Below are positions 50,251 through 59,653 of a stretch of DNA of 64,000 nt, one piece after another; within the stretch, counting starts at the first letter, position 1, and each line of letters starts with the position of its first letter. The notes beneath the pieces are model-generated. The model was given only the letters and a program-made list of their open reading frames with translations. It did not search any database and was not told the DNA's origin. Source of the DNA: Chloroflexota bacterium (GTDB lineage: Bacteria; Chloroflexota; Dehalococcoidia; Bin125); contig JAPPFB010000020.1 in NCBI GenBank assembly GCA_028875225.1, positions 203,124 through 267,123 of the forward strand, written 5' to 3'. A program made the position numbers and the translations under genes.

Positions 50251-51936
50251 ATGAAACTGCTGACCTCGGCGGAGATGCGAGAGCTGGAAGCACGGGCCGA
50301 GGCGGCCGGGGTCTCGACCGAGACCCTGATGGAGAATGCCGGACTGGCCGTCGCCCAGGAAATCTGGATGCAACTCGGTTCGCTCGAGGATCGGCGGATT
50401 GCGGTGCTGGTCGGACCGGGCAACAACGGCGGCGACGGCCTGGTGGCGGCGCGTCACCTGTTCGAGTGGGGCGCGCAGGTTCGCGTCTATGCGCTGAAGG
50501 AGCGCAGCGACGGTCAGTGGCAGCGGACACTGGAGATGGGCGTGCCCTGCGGAACGGTCGCGGAGGACGAGAATTTCGAGGCGCTGGAGGCGCTGCTGTC
50601 GGGCGCGGAAGCGATCGTCGACGCGTTGCTGGGCACTGGATCGTCGCGACCGATCGATGGCGACCTGGCGGGAATCATGGAGCGGCTGGCCGCGATTCGG
50701 TCGCGTACGGTCAAGCCGAAGCTGGTTGCCGTTGATCTTCCCAGCGGTCTCGACGCCGACAGCGGCCGACTTGATCCGTTGACCGTCGCGGCCGACGAAA
50801 CGGTCACCTTCCACGCCCCCAAGGTCGGGCTGTACATGCAGCCGGGCGCTGGGGCGGCCGGGTCAGTGCAGCAAGTCGAGATTGGGATCCCCGCCGGACT
50901 GGACGAGGATCTGCAGACCGAGGTGCTGGAGCGGCGGGCGGCCAAGGCATTGCTGCCTGAGCGGCCAGCCGACGGGCACAAGGGAACGTTCGGCCGAGTC
51001 CTCGTAATCGCCGGGTCGGCGCGCTATCCGGGCGCGGCGGTGTTGGCGGCGCGCGGAGCGTATCGGGCTGGAGCGGGACTGGTGACGATTGCGACGCCGC
51101 AATCGATTGCGTCGCACCTGGTTGCGGCGGTGCCGGAGGCGACCCTGCTGCCGTTGCCGGAGTACGACGAGGGCGTGATTTCCGGCGTCGCCGCCTGGGA
51201 AGCAGTCAGGGACGAGTTACCAGGCGTCGACGCTGTGGTGATCGGTTGCGGGTTCGGGCGGCACGACCAGAGCGGGAAGTTCGTGCGTGAGTTTCTCATT
51301 TCACCAGAGGTGGGCTCGGTCAAGGGAGTCGTAGTCGACGCGGACGGGCTGAACCTGCTCTCGGAGGACATGTCAGGACTGCCGAGTGCGGTCGCGCCGG
51401 TCGTGCTGACGCCGCACCCCGGCGAAATGGGCACCCTGACTGGAATGACTGCAGACGATGTCCAACGCCAACGTCTGACCCTCTCGCGCGATTGCGCAGC
51501 CGAGTGGAACTGCCACGTTGTGCTTAAGGGCGCGAACACGGTCGTGGCCACACCGGACAATCGGGCGCGAGTATCGGAGGTTGCCCAGCCGGCTCTGGCG
51601 ACGGCCGGTACCGGAGATGTGCTGAGCGGGGCGATCGGCGCGCTGATTGCGCAATGGCTGGATCCATTCGATGCCGCCACGCTGGGCGTGTATCTCCACG
51701 GCGACGCCGGCAATCGCGCTGCCCGACAGCACGGATCAATCGGTGTGACCGCCGGCGATGTCGCCGATCAGCTTGCCATGGCGGCGCGATCGCTGGCTGG
51801 CGAGGAACCGGTCGAAGCGCCGTCGTTCGGTGGCGGTCTCGGTATGGGCGGCGGAGACATGGGCGGGCTCGGGCAACTGGGCGGCGCCGGAGGGCTTGGC
51901 GGCGGGCTGGAGGGTCTGCTCGGCGGCCCGCAATGA
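50251..51936 (+). CDS. nnr: Bifunctional NAD(P)HX epimerase/dehydratase
   Basis: A 561-residue repair enzyme for hydrated NAD(P)H. Residues 1 to about 215 are the YjeF_N epimerase (VLVGPGNNGGDGLVAARHL); about 225-515 are the ribokinase-like dehydratase (HKGTFGRVLVIAGSARYPG, LTPHPGEMGTL, ATAGTGDVLSGAI). An unusual Gly/Leu/Met-rich tail of about 37 residues (GGGLGMGGGDMGG) ends the protein. GGGAGAGGG precedes the ATG by 5 bases. Confidence 0.94.
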   Translation: MKLLTSAEMRELEARAEAAGVSTETLMENAGLAVAQEIWMQLGSLEDRRIAVLVGPGNNGGDGLVAARHLFEWGAQVRVYALKERSDGQWQRTLEMGVPCGTVAEDENFEALEALLSGAEAIVDALLGTGSSRPIDGDLAGIMERLAAIRSRTVKPKLVAVDLPSGLDADSGRLDPLTVAADETVTFHAPKVGLYMQPGAGAAGSVQQVEIGIPAGLDEDLQTEVLERRAAKALLPERPADGHKGTFGRVLVIAGSARYPGAAVLAARGAYRAGAGLVTIATPQSIASHLVAAVPEATLLPLPEYDEGVISGVAAWEAVRDELPGVDAVVIGCGFGRHDQSGKFVREFLISPEVGSVKGVVVDADGLNLLSEDMSGLPSAVAPVVLTPHPGEMGTLTGMTADDVQRQRLTLSRDCAAEWNCHVVLKGANTVVATPDNRARVSEVAQPALATAGTGDVLSGAIGALIAQWLDPFDAATLGVYLHGDAGNRAARQHGSIGVTAGDVADQLAMAARSLAGEEPVEAPSFGGGLGMGGGDMGGLGQLGGAGGLGGGLEGLLGGPQ

Positions 51937-51981
51937 CCAGAAATCGACGCGTTCTGTAGCCTGAATCGAGGAGGCTGCGAC

Positions 51982-52635
51982 ATGGTCACGACGGAGGCTC
52001 CGCCGGAAACTTCCCCAGCGACGAAGGCCAATCCGGTTCAGCTGTCCGCCCCATTCAAGCTCAAATTGCCGACAGACTGGACGCTGTCGGATGATGCGCT
52101 GCTGGCGCTATCCGAGCTCAATGAACCCTGGCAGTTGGAGTTGACCGCGGATAGAGAGCTGGTGATCTTGGCCCCTGGGGGTCCGGAGAGCAGCGAGCGG
52201 GGCAGTGAGATTGGCGCCGACGTAGTCATTTGGAACCGGCTGGCGCGTGGAGGGCACGTCTTTGGGGCGCAGTTGGGAGTGCGCGACTACGATGACGGCT
52301 CGCTGCGCGCGCCCGACGTTGCCTGGATGAGCAACGAACGCTGGGACCAACGCGATCCCGAGCGAGGATTCCTCAGCAACTGCCCGGAGTTCATCGTCGA
52401 AATCGTGTCGCCGTCCAGTTCGTTCCGCGAGCAGCAGGAGAAGATGCGGGAGTGGATGAGCAAAGGCGCGCTACTCGGTTGGCTCATAGATCCGTATAGA
52501 GAGGTCGTCGTGATCTATCGACCTGACACGGAGTCCGAGCAACTTGACAAGCCTGGCTCGCTGAGCGGTGAGGATGTTTGCGAAGGACTCGAAGTCGACC
52601 TTGAACGTATCTGGCAGCAACAGGAGCGGAGGTGA
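51982..52635 (+). CDS. Uma2-family (DUF820) PD-(D/E)XK nuclease-like protein A
   Basis: A 217-residue protein. The DUF820 restriction-nuclease-like core shows Asp in RAPDVAWMS, Glu in CPEFIVEIVSP and Lys/Trp in REWMSKGALLGWLIDP. Expanded in Cyanobacteria and Chloroflexota; function unsettled. A second copy is at 58951. It is followed by the tautomerase-like gene with a 6-base gap. Confidence 0.85.
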   Translation: MVTTEAPPETSPATKANPVQLSAPFKLKLPTDWTLSDDALLALSELNEPWQLELTADRELVILAPGGPESSERGSEIGADVVIWNRLARGGHVFGAQLGVRDYDDGSLRAPDVAWMSNERWDQRDPERGFLSNCPEFIVEIVSPSSSFREQQEKMREWMSKGALLGWLIDPYREVVVIYRPDTESEQLDKPGSLSGEDVCEGLEVDLERIWQQQERR

Positions 52636-52641
52636 TTGCGC

Positions 52642-52968
52642 ATGTCACGAGTGAGTTTCAACTGCACGATGCAGGAAGGGCAGGTCGACGACGATACGCG
52701 CGCGTTGCTGGCCGACGGCTTGCGCCGGGTTGCGCAGGAAACGCTGGGGGAGTCGACCGATGATGTGTCGGTTCGGTTTTCCGACATTCCCAACGGTTTC
52801 GGGTTTCGCGGCGGCGAGCCGTCAACGACCTCGTTGGTCAACGGCAGAATCGTTGGCGGTGTGACGCAGGAACTGCGCGAGGAGTTCATGCGCTCAATCA
52901 TTGACATGTGGACGGCAACCAGCGGCTGTTCGGTCAATGAACTGGTTGTCACCGCAGCCGACGCTTGA
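52642..52968 (+). CDS. Tautomerase-superfamily-like protein without N-terminal proline
   Basis: A 108-residue protein beginning MSRVSFNCTMQEG, with a beta-alpha-beta layout (LLADGLRRVAQETLG and VSVRFSDIPN) that resembles 4-oxalocrotonate tautomerases. The first mature residue is not proline, so the usual catalytic Pro-1 is absent. GGAGGTGA six bases upstream sets the ATG 52642. Next to a true Pro-1 family member. Confidence 0.5.
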   Translation: MSRVSFNCTMQEGQVDDDTRALLADGLRRVAQETLGESTDDVSVRFSDIPNGFGFRGGEPSTTSLVNGRIVGGVTQELREEFMRSIIDMWTATSGCSVNELVVTAADA

Positions 52969-53022
52969 TCGAGTCCCAGGATGTAGCCTGAGTCGAACCA
53001 GGACATGGAAAGAAGCACCACC

Positions 53023-53442
53023 ATGCCGTTCTACCGATGCGTCGTTCCCAAGGACTCGGTGCCATACGAGCAGCGGGCTCAGGTTGCGAAGGCGTTCACT
53101 GACGTTCACTGCGGTTCGACCGGCGCGCCGCGCAGCTTCGTCCACGTCGCGTTCGATGAGACCGATTCGGCCCAAGAGCCCACGTACTTCGTCGACGGTT
53201 ACAACCGCGCCGGACGGCCGCAGGAGCTGAGGGATCAGCTGCTCGCGGATCTGATTGGCGCATTCCGCGAAGTCACCGGCGTGTCATCGGACCAGGTGAG
53301 CGGACGGATCAACGAGGGTCCCGCCTCTTGGACAATGGAGGGCGGCATGGTCCTGCCGGAACCCGGCGAAGAGACCGCCGAGTGGTACGAGCACGACGAG
53401 CGAATCGAATCGGGTCTCGCCCAAGCCGCCGCCGGCGGCTGA
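53023..53442 (+). CDS. cis-CaaD/Cg10062-like tautomerase-superfamily enzyme
   Basis: A 139-residue protein. With the ATG at 53023 removed, the mature protein starts with Pro-1 (PFYRC), then His-28 (AFTDVH), the pair of Arg (GYNRAGRPQ) and Glu (SWTMEGG), all at the places used by cis-3-chloroacrylic acid dehalogenase/Cg10062. The Tyr corresponding to Tyr-103 is replaced. The upstream in-frame ATG at 53005 would bury the proline and is rejected. Likely hydrates or dehalogenates a short unsaturated acid. Confidence 0.78.
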   Translation: MPFYRCVVPKDSVPYEQRAQVAKAFTDVHCGSTGAPRSFVHVAFDETDSAQEPTYFVDGYNRAGRPQELRDQLLADLIGAFREVTGVSSDQVSGRINEGPASWTMEGGMVLPEPGEETAEWYEHDERIESGLAQAAAGG

Positions 53443-53448
53443 TCTGCG

Positions 53449-53474
53449 AAGTCGGTGACTTCGGGCCGACTTTT
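53449..53474 (+). terminator. Intrinsic terminator after the cis-CaaD-like gene
   Basis: AAGTCGG (53449-53455) pairs with CCGACTT (53466-53472) and is followed by TT, giving a T4 run (53471-53474). An alternative hairpin CGAAGTC-GGT-GACTTCG (53447-53463) overlaps it. It lies 7 bases after the stop. Confidence 0.6.
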
Positions 53475-53595
53475 GGCCGAACGCATCCGCCCGGGCCATG
53501 CCTGGGCTCGGTTGTGCTGATCCCCCGCGCCAGGTGTGGTACTCCAAACGCCCCCACGGGGTAGGCTGAGAGCGCACTGAGCTTTGGGGGACCAA

Positions 53596-54837
53596 ATGGA
53601 CGAGCGCATTGTGGTGACGGGGATGGGCGCGGTCACCGCGGTGGGCGGTACGGCTGAGGAAACGTGGGACTCGTTGGTTTCGGGACGCTCCGGAGTGAAG
53701 GACATATCGATCTTTGACGCCTCGCGGCTGTCGGTGAGGTTTGCCGCGGAAGTCAGCGACTGGAAGCCGGACGAATACATGCCGCGAAAGGATGCGCGGC
53801 GGATGGATCGCTACTCCCAATTCGCCATCGTCGCTTCCCGCGAGGCGGCGGCGAACGCCGGGTTTGAGGACGGGTTCGGCGGCTCCGACCGGGTCGGCGT
53901 GATGATCGGGACGGGGATTGGCGGGATTGCCACGACCCAGGAACAGTTTCGGATCCTGGACTCGCGCGGTCCGGACCGGGTCTCGCCGTTTGCGGTACCG
54001 ATGATGCTGCCCAACATGGCCTCGGGACAGGTGTCCATCGCGCTGCAGGCGCGTGGACCCAACTTTGCTCCGATGTCGGCTTGCTCATCCGCCGCCGACG
54101 CCCTGGGACTCGCCGCTCAGACGATCGAACGCCACGAGGCAGACATCGTTGTGGTCGGCGGCGCGGAGGCGCCGCTGTGCGAAATGGCTGTTGCCGGGTT
54201 CGCCTCCGCCCGTGCTTTGTCCTCGCGCAACGAGGATCCCGAGAGCGCGTCGCGTCCCTTCGACGCCGAGCGAGACGGGTTCGTGATGGGCGAGGGCGCT
54301 GCGGTCATGGTGCTCGAGCGGGCAGAGCATGCCGTCGCGCGCGGCGCTGAGATCCTGGCCGAGGTCTGCGGCTATGGCTCCGTCGGCGACGCCTATCACA
54401 TCACTCAACCCGCCGAGGGCGGCGATGGCGGCGCTCGCGCGATGTCGTTGGCGCTGGAACGCTCCGATATTGCGCCATCGGAAGTCGACTACGTCAATGC
54501 TCACGGAACGTCGACGCCGCTCAACGACAAGTTCGAGACGATGGCGATCAAGAGCGTGTTTGGCGAAGCGGCGTACGGACTCTCAGTCTCTTCGACCAAG
54601 TCGATGACCGGCCATCTCCTGGGCGCGGCCGGGGCGGTCGAGGCGTTGGCGACGGTTGAGGCGATTCGGCAAGGCGTCATCCCGCCGACGATCAACCTCA
54701 AGAATCCCGACCCCGATTGCGACCTCGACTACACCCCCAACCTCTGCCGCGAACGCGATGTCCGCGTGGCGATATCCAACTCCATGGGATTCGGCGGGCA
54801 CAACGCCTGCCTGGTCTTCCGCCGCTGGGAGGCCTGA
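53596..54837 (+). CDS. fabF: 3-Oxoacyl-[acyl-carrier-protein] synthase II
   Basis: A 413-residue condensing enzyme for fatty-acid elongation. The Cys-His-His triad is in SACSSAADAL, NAHGTSTPLND and KSMTGHLLGAAG. The length is typical of FabF. ATG 53596 has a GGGGGA run just ahead; the upstream TTG is rejected. Confidence 0.95.
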   Translation: MDERIVVTGMGAVTAVGGTAEETWDSLVSGRSGVKDISIFDASRLSVRFAAEVSDWKPDEYMPRKDARRMDRYSQFAIVASREAAANAGFEDGFGGSDRVGVMIGTGIGGIATTQEQFRILDSRGPDRVSPFAVPMMLPNMASGQVSIALQARGPNFAPMSACSSAADALGLAAQTIERHEADIVVVGGAEAPLCEMAVAGFASARALSSRNEDPESASRPFDAERDGFVMGEGAAVMVLERAEHAVARGAEILAEVCGYGSVGDAYHITQPAEGGDGGARAMSLALERSDIAPSEVDYVNAHGTSTPLNDKFETMAIKSVFGEAAYGLSVSSTKSMTGHLLGAAGAVEALATVEAIRQGVIPPTINLKNPDPDCDLDYTPNLCRERDVRVAISNSMGFGGHNACLVFRRWEA

Positions 54838-54855
54838 TTCGGCAGGCGATGCGAC

Positions 54856-56565
54856 GTGGTGCGGGAGCGTTCGGATGGGTGGCTCGGACGCACCTGGCGG
54901 GTCGCCGAACCGCACGACGCGCCTCCAATCGAAGGTCTGGACTCCCCGATATTCGTTGGCCGATTGCTGCGCCAACGCGGCATCGACACGGTGCCGGCGG
55001 CGCAGGAGTTTCTCAATCCGGACTGGTACCAACCGGCCGATCCGTCCGTGCTGGGCGACTGGAGCGAAGCGATCGACCGGATCGAACTCGCCGCCCAGCG
55101 CGGCGAGGCGGTCGCCATCTATGGCGACTACGACGTTGATGGAATCACCGGCACGGCGATCCTGACGGAGTCGCTGCGTGACGCCGGCATCGACGTGCGG
55201 CCATTCATTCCTCACCGCGAACGCGATGGCTACGGGCTGCAAGACGAGGCGGTCGGGAGGCTCGCTGCGGACGGCGCTCGCGTCCTGATCACGGCCGACT
55301 GCGGGATCACGGCGCTCAACGAGATCGCCGCGGCCCGTGCGCAACATGGGCTCGATGTCGTCGTCCTCGACCATCACGAACCGGCAGACTCGTTACCGGA
55401 AGCGACCGCGATCGTGACGCCGAAACGCGCACCACCGGGACACCCACTGGCAGAACTGTCGACCGGTGGTCTGGCGTATCGATTTGCGCAAGCGCTGTCG
55501 GAGCGCTTGACGGATCAGGTGGATCGCGGCCGCTGGCTGGAACTGGCCGCCATGTCGACCATTGCCGATGTCGTCCCGCTGCAGGGTGAGAATCGCTGGA
55601 TTGTTCACCAGGGACTGCGAGCGCTGGAGTCGTCCGAGCGTCCCGGACTGCGGGCGCTGCTCAGAGGGCGGCGCGGCAGCGGACCGATCGACTCCGAAAC
55701 GATCGGATTCCAGCTGGCGCCCAAGATCAACGCTGCCGGACGACTGGAGGATGCATCGCTGGCCCTGCAGATGTTGCTGGAGCGTCAGCCGGCAACGGCG
55801 CGCGAACTGGCAGGCAGGCTGGAACAATTGAACGACCAACGCCGGCGACTGACCGCCGAGGCGATGTCCAGGGCCGAGTTACAGATTCGACAGCAGCTCG
55901 ACACCGCCGGACAGGCGCCGCTCGTCCTGTTCGTCGGCGGGGAAGAGATCCACCACGGGATTGTGGGCATCGTGGCGGGACGCCTGGCGGACCAGTGGTC
56001 GCGTCCGGCGTTTGCCTGGTCCATTGTCGACGGTGAAGCCCGCGGGTCGGGTCGAAGCGCTGCCGGATTTGACCTGGTAAGGATGCTGGATACCTCGCGC
56101 GATCTGTTGACCCGAGGCGGCGGCCACGCCATGGCCGCCGGATTCTCTGCCGATCCGTCCAACCTGGGCGCTCTGATGGCCAGGTTCAACGATGCCGCGC
56201 AATCGCAGCTCGATGCCGGGGAAGCCGGTGCCTGGGCGGCGTTGGAGGGTCGGATGGACATCGACGCCCAGGTACCGCTGTCCGCCCTGACTCGCAGCAC
56301 AGTCAGTTGGATCGAGCGTCTGGCTCCGTTCGGCGCCGGTAATCCGACGCCGACGTTTCTCAGCAACGGCGTAGGCGTACGGCAGGCCCGAACGGTCGGC
56401 GCCGATCATGCCCATCTGCGCCTCGATCTCGATGGCTGGCAGGCAATCGGCTGGCGCCTCGGGGGCGCGGTGGGAGAGATCAAATCGCAGGTGGATATCG
56501 TCTGGCGGCTCCGACGGGGGCTGAGAGGACAGCCTGAACTGGAGATCATTGATCTGGCTGTATAG
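54856..56565 (+). CDS. recJ: Single-stranded-DNA exonuclease RecJ
   Basis: A 569-residue DHH-superfamily 5'-3' exonuclease. AIYGDYDVDGITG, LITADCGITALN and DHHEPAD are the metal motifs; QLAPKINAAGRLEDA and GGGHAMAAGFS mark the DHHA1 and C-terminal regions. The usual length is similar. GTG start; a second GTG follows directly. Eighteen bases after fabF. Confidence 0.92.
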   Translation: MVRERSDGWLGRTWRVAEPHDAPPIEGLDSPIFVGRLLRQRGIDTVPAAQEFLNPDWYQPADPSVLGDWSEAIDRIELAAQRGEAVAIYGDYDVDGITGTAILTESLRDAGIDVRPFIPHRERDGYGLQDEAVGRLAADGARVLITADCGITALNEIAAARAQHGLDVVVLDHHEPADSLPEATAIVTPKRAPPGHPLAELSTGGLAYRFAQALSERLTDQVDRGRWLELAAMSTIADVVPLQGENRWIVHQGLRALESSERPGLRALLRGRRGSGPIDSETIGFQLAPKINAAGRLEDASLALQMLLERQPATARELAGRLEQLNDQRRRLTAEAMSRAELQIRQQLDTAGQAPLVLFVGGEEIHHGIVGIVAGRLADQWSRPAFAWSIVDGEARGSGRSAAGFDLVRMLDTSRDLLTRGGGHAMAAGFSADPSNLGALMARFNDAAQSQLDAGEAGAWAALEGRMDIDAQVPLSALTRSTVSWIERLAPFGAGNPTPTFLSNGVGVRQARTVGADHAHLRLDLDGWQAIGWRLGGAVGEIKSQVDIVWRLRRGLRGQPELEIIDLAV

Positions 56566-56955
56566 ATGCCATCCGTCTACACCCCACATCGTCCGACGCG
56601 CTGCGGCTCGCGCGATGCCCCGCGGTTCGTCCGACACTCGGCAGTTCCTCCGCTACCCCGCACGTTGTTTGACAACCTGCAGTGCTTTCGATGCCCCGCA
56701 CTTGATGCGGGGCCCAGAGCATGCGGCAACGCTGGGAATGGCAGGTCCTTCTGTTACGACTGACGTGCTCAGCGGATCTGTATCACTGAGTCTCAGCAGG
56801 AGACCAACCGCGTGCTCCGCTCGATGATCCCGTTCTGGGCCCCGCGTCCAGCGCGGGGCATCGGATCTCTCGAGGCCAGCAATCGACCGTTCGTCGGCAG
56901 TCTTCCATCGGTTAGCCTGAGGCCTATCTGGCGGTTAGTTTCGGAGGACTTCACC
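56566..56955. other. 390-base intergenic region
   Basis: No gene is recognised between recJ and the EF-G-like gene. It contains two family 4 hairpins in inverted orientation and the ribosome-binding site GGAGG (56943-56947) of the EF-G-like gene. Confidence 0.7.
56690..56863. repeat. Inverted pair of family 4 palindromes
   Basis: GCCCCGCA-CTTGA-TGCGGGGC (56693-56713) and GCCCCGCG-TCCAG-CGCGGGGC (56839-56859) are flanked by GATGCCCC...GGCCCAGAGC and its reverse complement, so they face each other across about 125 bases. A MITE-like remnant or paired hairpins. Confidence 0.7.
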
Positions 56956-58917
56956 ATGGCTGTGCGCAACGTTGCAGTAGTGGGACATCAGGGCGCGGGC
57001 AAGACGACCCTGGTTGAGGCGCTGGCTTTCGCCAGCGGTGTGACGACGCGGCTGGGACGGGTGGAGGAAGGCAACACGATCTCGGACTACGACCCAGAGG
57101 AACAGCAGCGCGGGATGTCGATTTCGACCTCGCTGGTGGCGCTGGAACACAACGGCACGCAGATCAATCTGCTCGACACGCCGGGCTACGCCGACTTTGT
57201 CGGCGAAGTGGTCGCCGCAATGTCGGCAGTCGACGCCGTGATCGTCGTGGTTGACGCTTCGTCAGGAGTCCAGGTCGGCACCGAGACCGTGTGGCGAATG
57301 GCGGGCAAGCGTGGGATTCCGAGGGCAGTGGTGATTTCCCGGCTCGATCGCGACAACTCCTCCTTCGAAGACGCGCTGCAGTCGGCGCAGACGGTGCTGG
57401 GGTCGGAGTGCCAGCCGCTCTACCTGCCCAACGGGTCAGAGTCCGCATTCAGCGAACTGGTCGATGTCCTGGCGGATGAGAATGCGGAAGGGCGCGACAG
57501 CCTGATCGAGCAGATCGTCGAAGCCGACGAAGATCTGATGATGCTGTACCTCGAGGACGAAGCGATCGACGACGCCGATCTGCGCGCTGCGGTCAAGACC
57601 GCGTCGATGTCGGGTTCGCTCGCTCCGGTGCTGCCCAACTCGGCGGTTGACGGGGTTGGCTCGGATGAGTTGCTGCGCCTGATCGACGAAGTGCTGCCCG
57701 ACCCGTCCGAGGCTCCGCCGATCGCCGACGGCATCAGCGGCAACGGCCAGGCTGGCGCGTTCGTCTTCAAGACGACGGCAGATGAATTCGTCGGTCGATT
57801 GTCCTACCTGCGTGTCGTCTCCGGTTCGATCAGCAGCGACGCCCATCTGGACAACGCGCAATCCGGCGACGACGAGCGGCTGGCCGGACTCTCGAGAGCC
57901 ACAGGCAAGACGCTCAATGCCGTCGCGGAGCTTTCGATCGGCGACATCGGGGTCGTGACGAAGCTGCAACACACCACGACCTTCAACACGCTGCGAGAGA
58001 AGGGTTCAGATCTGCTGATCCCGGCGCCCGCGATGCCGGCTCCGATCTTCGCTGCGGCGGTCGAGCCGAAGACCAAAGCCGACGTCGACAAACTCGGCCC
58101 GTCGCTGGCGCGACTGGTCGAGGGCGATCCGACGCTGCAGATCGAGCGTGACCGCGATTCGGGTCAGACCATTCTGAGCGGTTTGAGCGAATCGCACGTC
58201 CAGCTGTCTGCCGGACGGCTGGCCAGCAAGTTCCATGTCGAGGTGGAAATCAAGGATCGCCGCGTGCCGTATCGCGAGACGGTCACGGCCAGGGGACAGG
58301 CTGAATATTTGCACAAGAAGCAGACCGGCGGCAGCGGACAATACGCACGCGTGGCGTTGCGCGTCGAGCCGCAACCGCGAGGAGCCGGCTTCGAGTTCAA
58401 CGACGAGATCGTCGGCGGCGCGGTGCCGCGCAACTACATCCCGGCGGTCGAGAAGGGCGTCGTCGAGGCGCTGCCTCGGGGCACCTTCCCGCTGACCGAC
58501 CTGCGGGTCACGTTGTACGACGGCAAGCACCACGATGTCGACTCGTCGGAGATGGCGTTCAAACTGGCGGCCTCGCAGGCGCTCAAAGAGAGCGTCTCGT
58601 CGGCGCGGCCAATCCTGCTGGAACCGATCCAGACCTTCCGGATCACCGCGCCGGAGTCATCGACCGGCGACATCATCAGCGACCTGAACTCACGCCGCGC
58701 CCGCGTCCTGGGCATGGAGCAGGCCGATGAGCCGCCCGATTCAACGGTTGTGGTCGCTGAGGGTCCAATGGCGGAGTTTCTGCATTACGCGACCGACCTC
58801 CGATCAATGACCGGAGGCCGGGGTACATTCACCTGGCAGTTCGATCGTTATGACCAGGTTCCGCAACACGTCGCCGAGAAAGTGCGCCAGGACGCCGAGG
58901 CGGCGGCAGCAGGGTAG
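56956..58917 (+). CDS. EF-G-like translational GTPase (EF-G paralogue)
   Basis: A 653-residue EF-G-family GTPase. G1 is GHQGAGKTTL, G3 DTPGYADF. The G4 box, normally NKxD, reads SRLD in VVISRLDRDN. The remaining domains II to V are present (KQTGGSGQYARVALRV, GGAVPRNYIPAVEKGV). It is somewhat shorter than canonical EF-G. The altered G4 suggests a specialised paralogue rather than the main fusA. GGAGG eight bases before the ATG. Confidence 0.85.
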   Translation: MAVRNVAVVGHQGAGKTTLVEALAFASGVTTRLGRVEEGNTISDYDPEEQQRGMSISTSLVALEHNGTQINLLDTPGYADFVGEVVAAMSAVDAVIVVVDASSGVQVGTETVWRMAGKRGIPRAVVISRLDRDNSSFEDALQSAQTVLGSECQPLYLPNGSESAFSELVDVLADENAEGRDSLIEQIVEADEDLMMLYLEDEAIDDADLRAAVKTASMSGSLAPVLPNSAVDGVGSDELLRLIDEVLPDPSEAPPIADGISGNGQAGAFVFKTTADEFVGRLSYLRVVSGSISSDAHLDNAQSGDDERLAGLSRATGKTLNAVAELSIGDIGVVTKLQHTTTFNTLREKGSDLLIPAPAMPAPIFAAAVEPKTKADVDKLGPSLARLVEGDPTLQIERDRDSGQTILSGLSESHVQLSAGRLASKFHVEVEIKDRRVPYRETVTARGQAEYLHKKQTGGSGQYARVALRVEPQPRGAGFEFNDEIVGGAVPRNYIPAVEKGVVEALPRGTFPLTDLRVTLYDGKHHDVDSSEMAFKLAASQALKESVSSARPILLEPIQTFRITAPESSTGDIISDLNSRRARVLGMEQADEPPDSTVVVAEGPMAEFLHYATDLRSMTGGRGTFTWQFDRYDQVPQHVAEKVRQDAEAAAAG

Positions 58918-58950
58918 AAGTGTCGGCCTGTAGAAAGCAGCCGCGTCGTC

Positions 58951-59640
58951 ATGGTTTCGACTCCGACAACCACCTCCGCTAGCCCGCAGGAGGTCTGGCC
59001 CGGCCTCGGTCTCTGCGAGCCGGAGCTACCGGTGTTGCTGCGCTTCCCGCCAGACACGCCGCTGTCGGACAAACTGCTCGAACAGATCAGCCGATTGAAC
59101 AAACCCTGGAGGTTTGAGCGAACCGCAACCGGAGACCTGATCATCATGGCGCCAGCCGGAAACGACGCCGACGAGATTAGCATCGAACTTGGACGACAGC
59201 TCCTGAACTGGGTTCGAGAGACACGCGCCGGCGGGGTGACAACCGGATCGAGCGGCGGCTATGTCCGTGGCGACGGACACCTTGCCGCCCCGGATGCGGC
59301 CTGGACCAGCCCGCAGCGACGGGCGTCGTTGTCCGAAGAACAACTGGAAGAAACTTTCCAACCGATTTCTCCGACTTTCGTCATCGAGGTCCGCTCAGGC
59401 AGCGACACTGTTGCCGCTCAGCGGCGCAAGATGGAAGCATGGGTCGCGGGTGGCGCCGAACTTGGCTGGCTTGTTGTTCCAGAGAACGAAACGGTCTACG
59501 TCTACCGTCCTGGCGAGCAGACGCAAGTGCTCGACCGCCCGGACAGGTTGTCGGCAGAACCCGTCTGCGAAGGGCTGACGATCGACTTCGAGTTCGTATG
59601 GAACCTCAATGTCGGTCGTATGCCTGGTAACGCCGAGTAG
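58951..59640 (+). CDS. Uma2-family (DUF820) protein B
   Basis: A 229-residue DUF820 protein. APDAAWTS, FVIEVRSGSD and MEAWVAGGAELGWLV correspond to the nuclease-like core of copy A at 51982. The paralogues differ widely and are 7 kb apart. ATG 58951. Function unsettled, as for the family. Confidence 0.84.
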   Translation: MVSTPTTTSASPQEVWPGLGLCEPELPVLLRFPPDTPLSDKLLEQISRLNKPWRFERTATGDLIIMAPAGNDADEISIELGRQLLNWVRETRAGGVTTGSSGGYVRGDGHLAAPDAAWTSPQRRASLSEEQLEETFQPISPTFVIEVRSGSDTVAAQRRKMEAWVAGGAELGWLVVPENETVYVYRPGEQTQVLDRPDRLSAEPVCEGLTIDFEFVWNLNVGRMPGNAE

Positions 59641-59653
59641 AAGCGCCGTCCGT

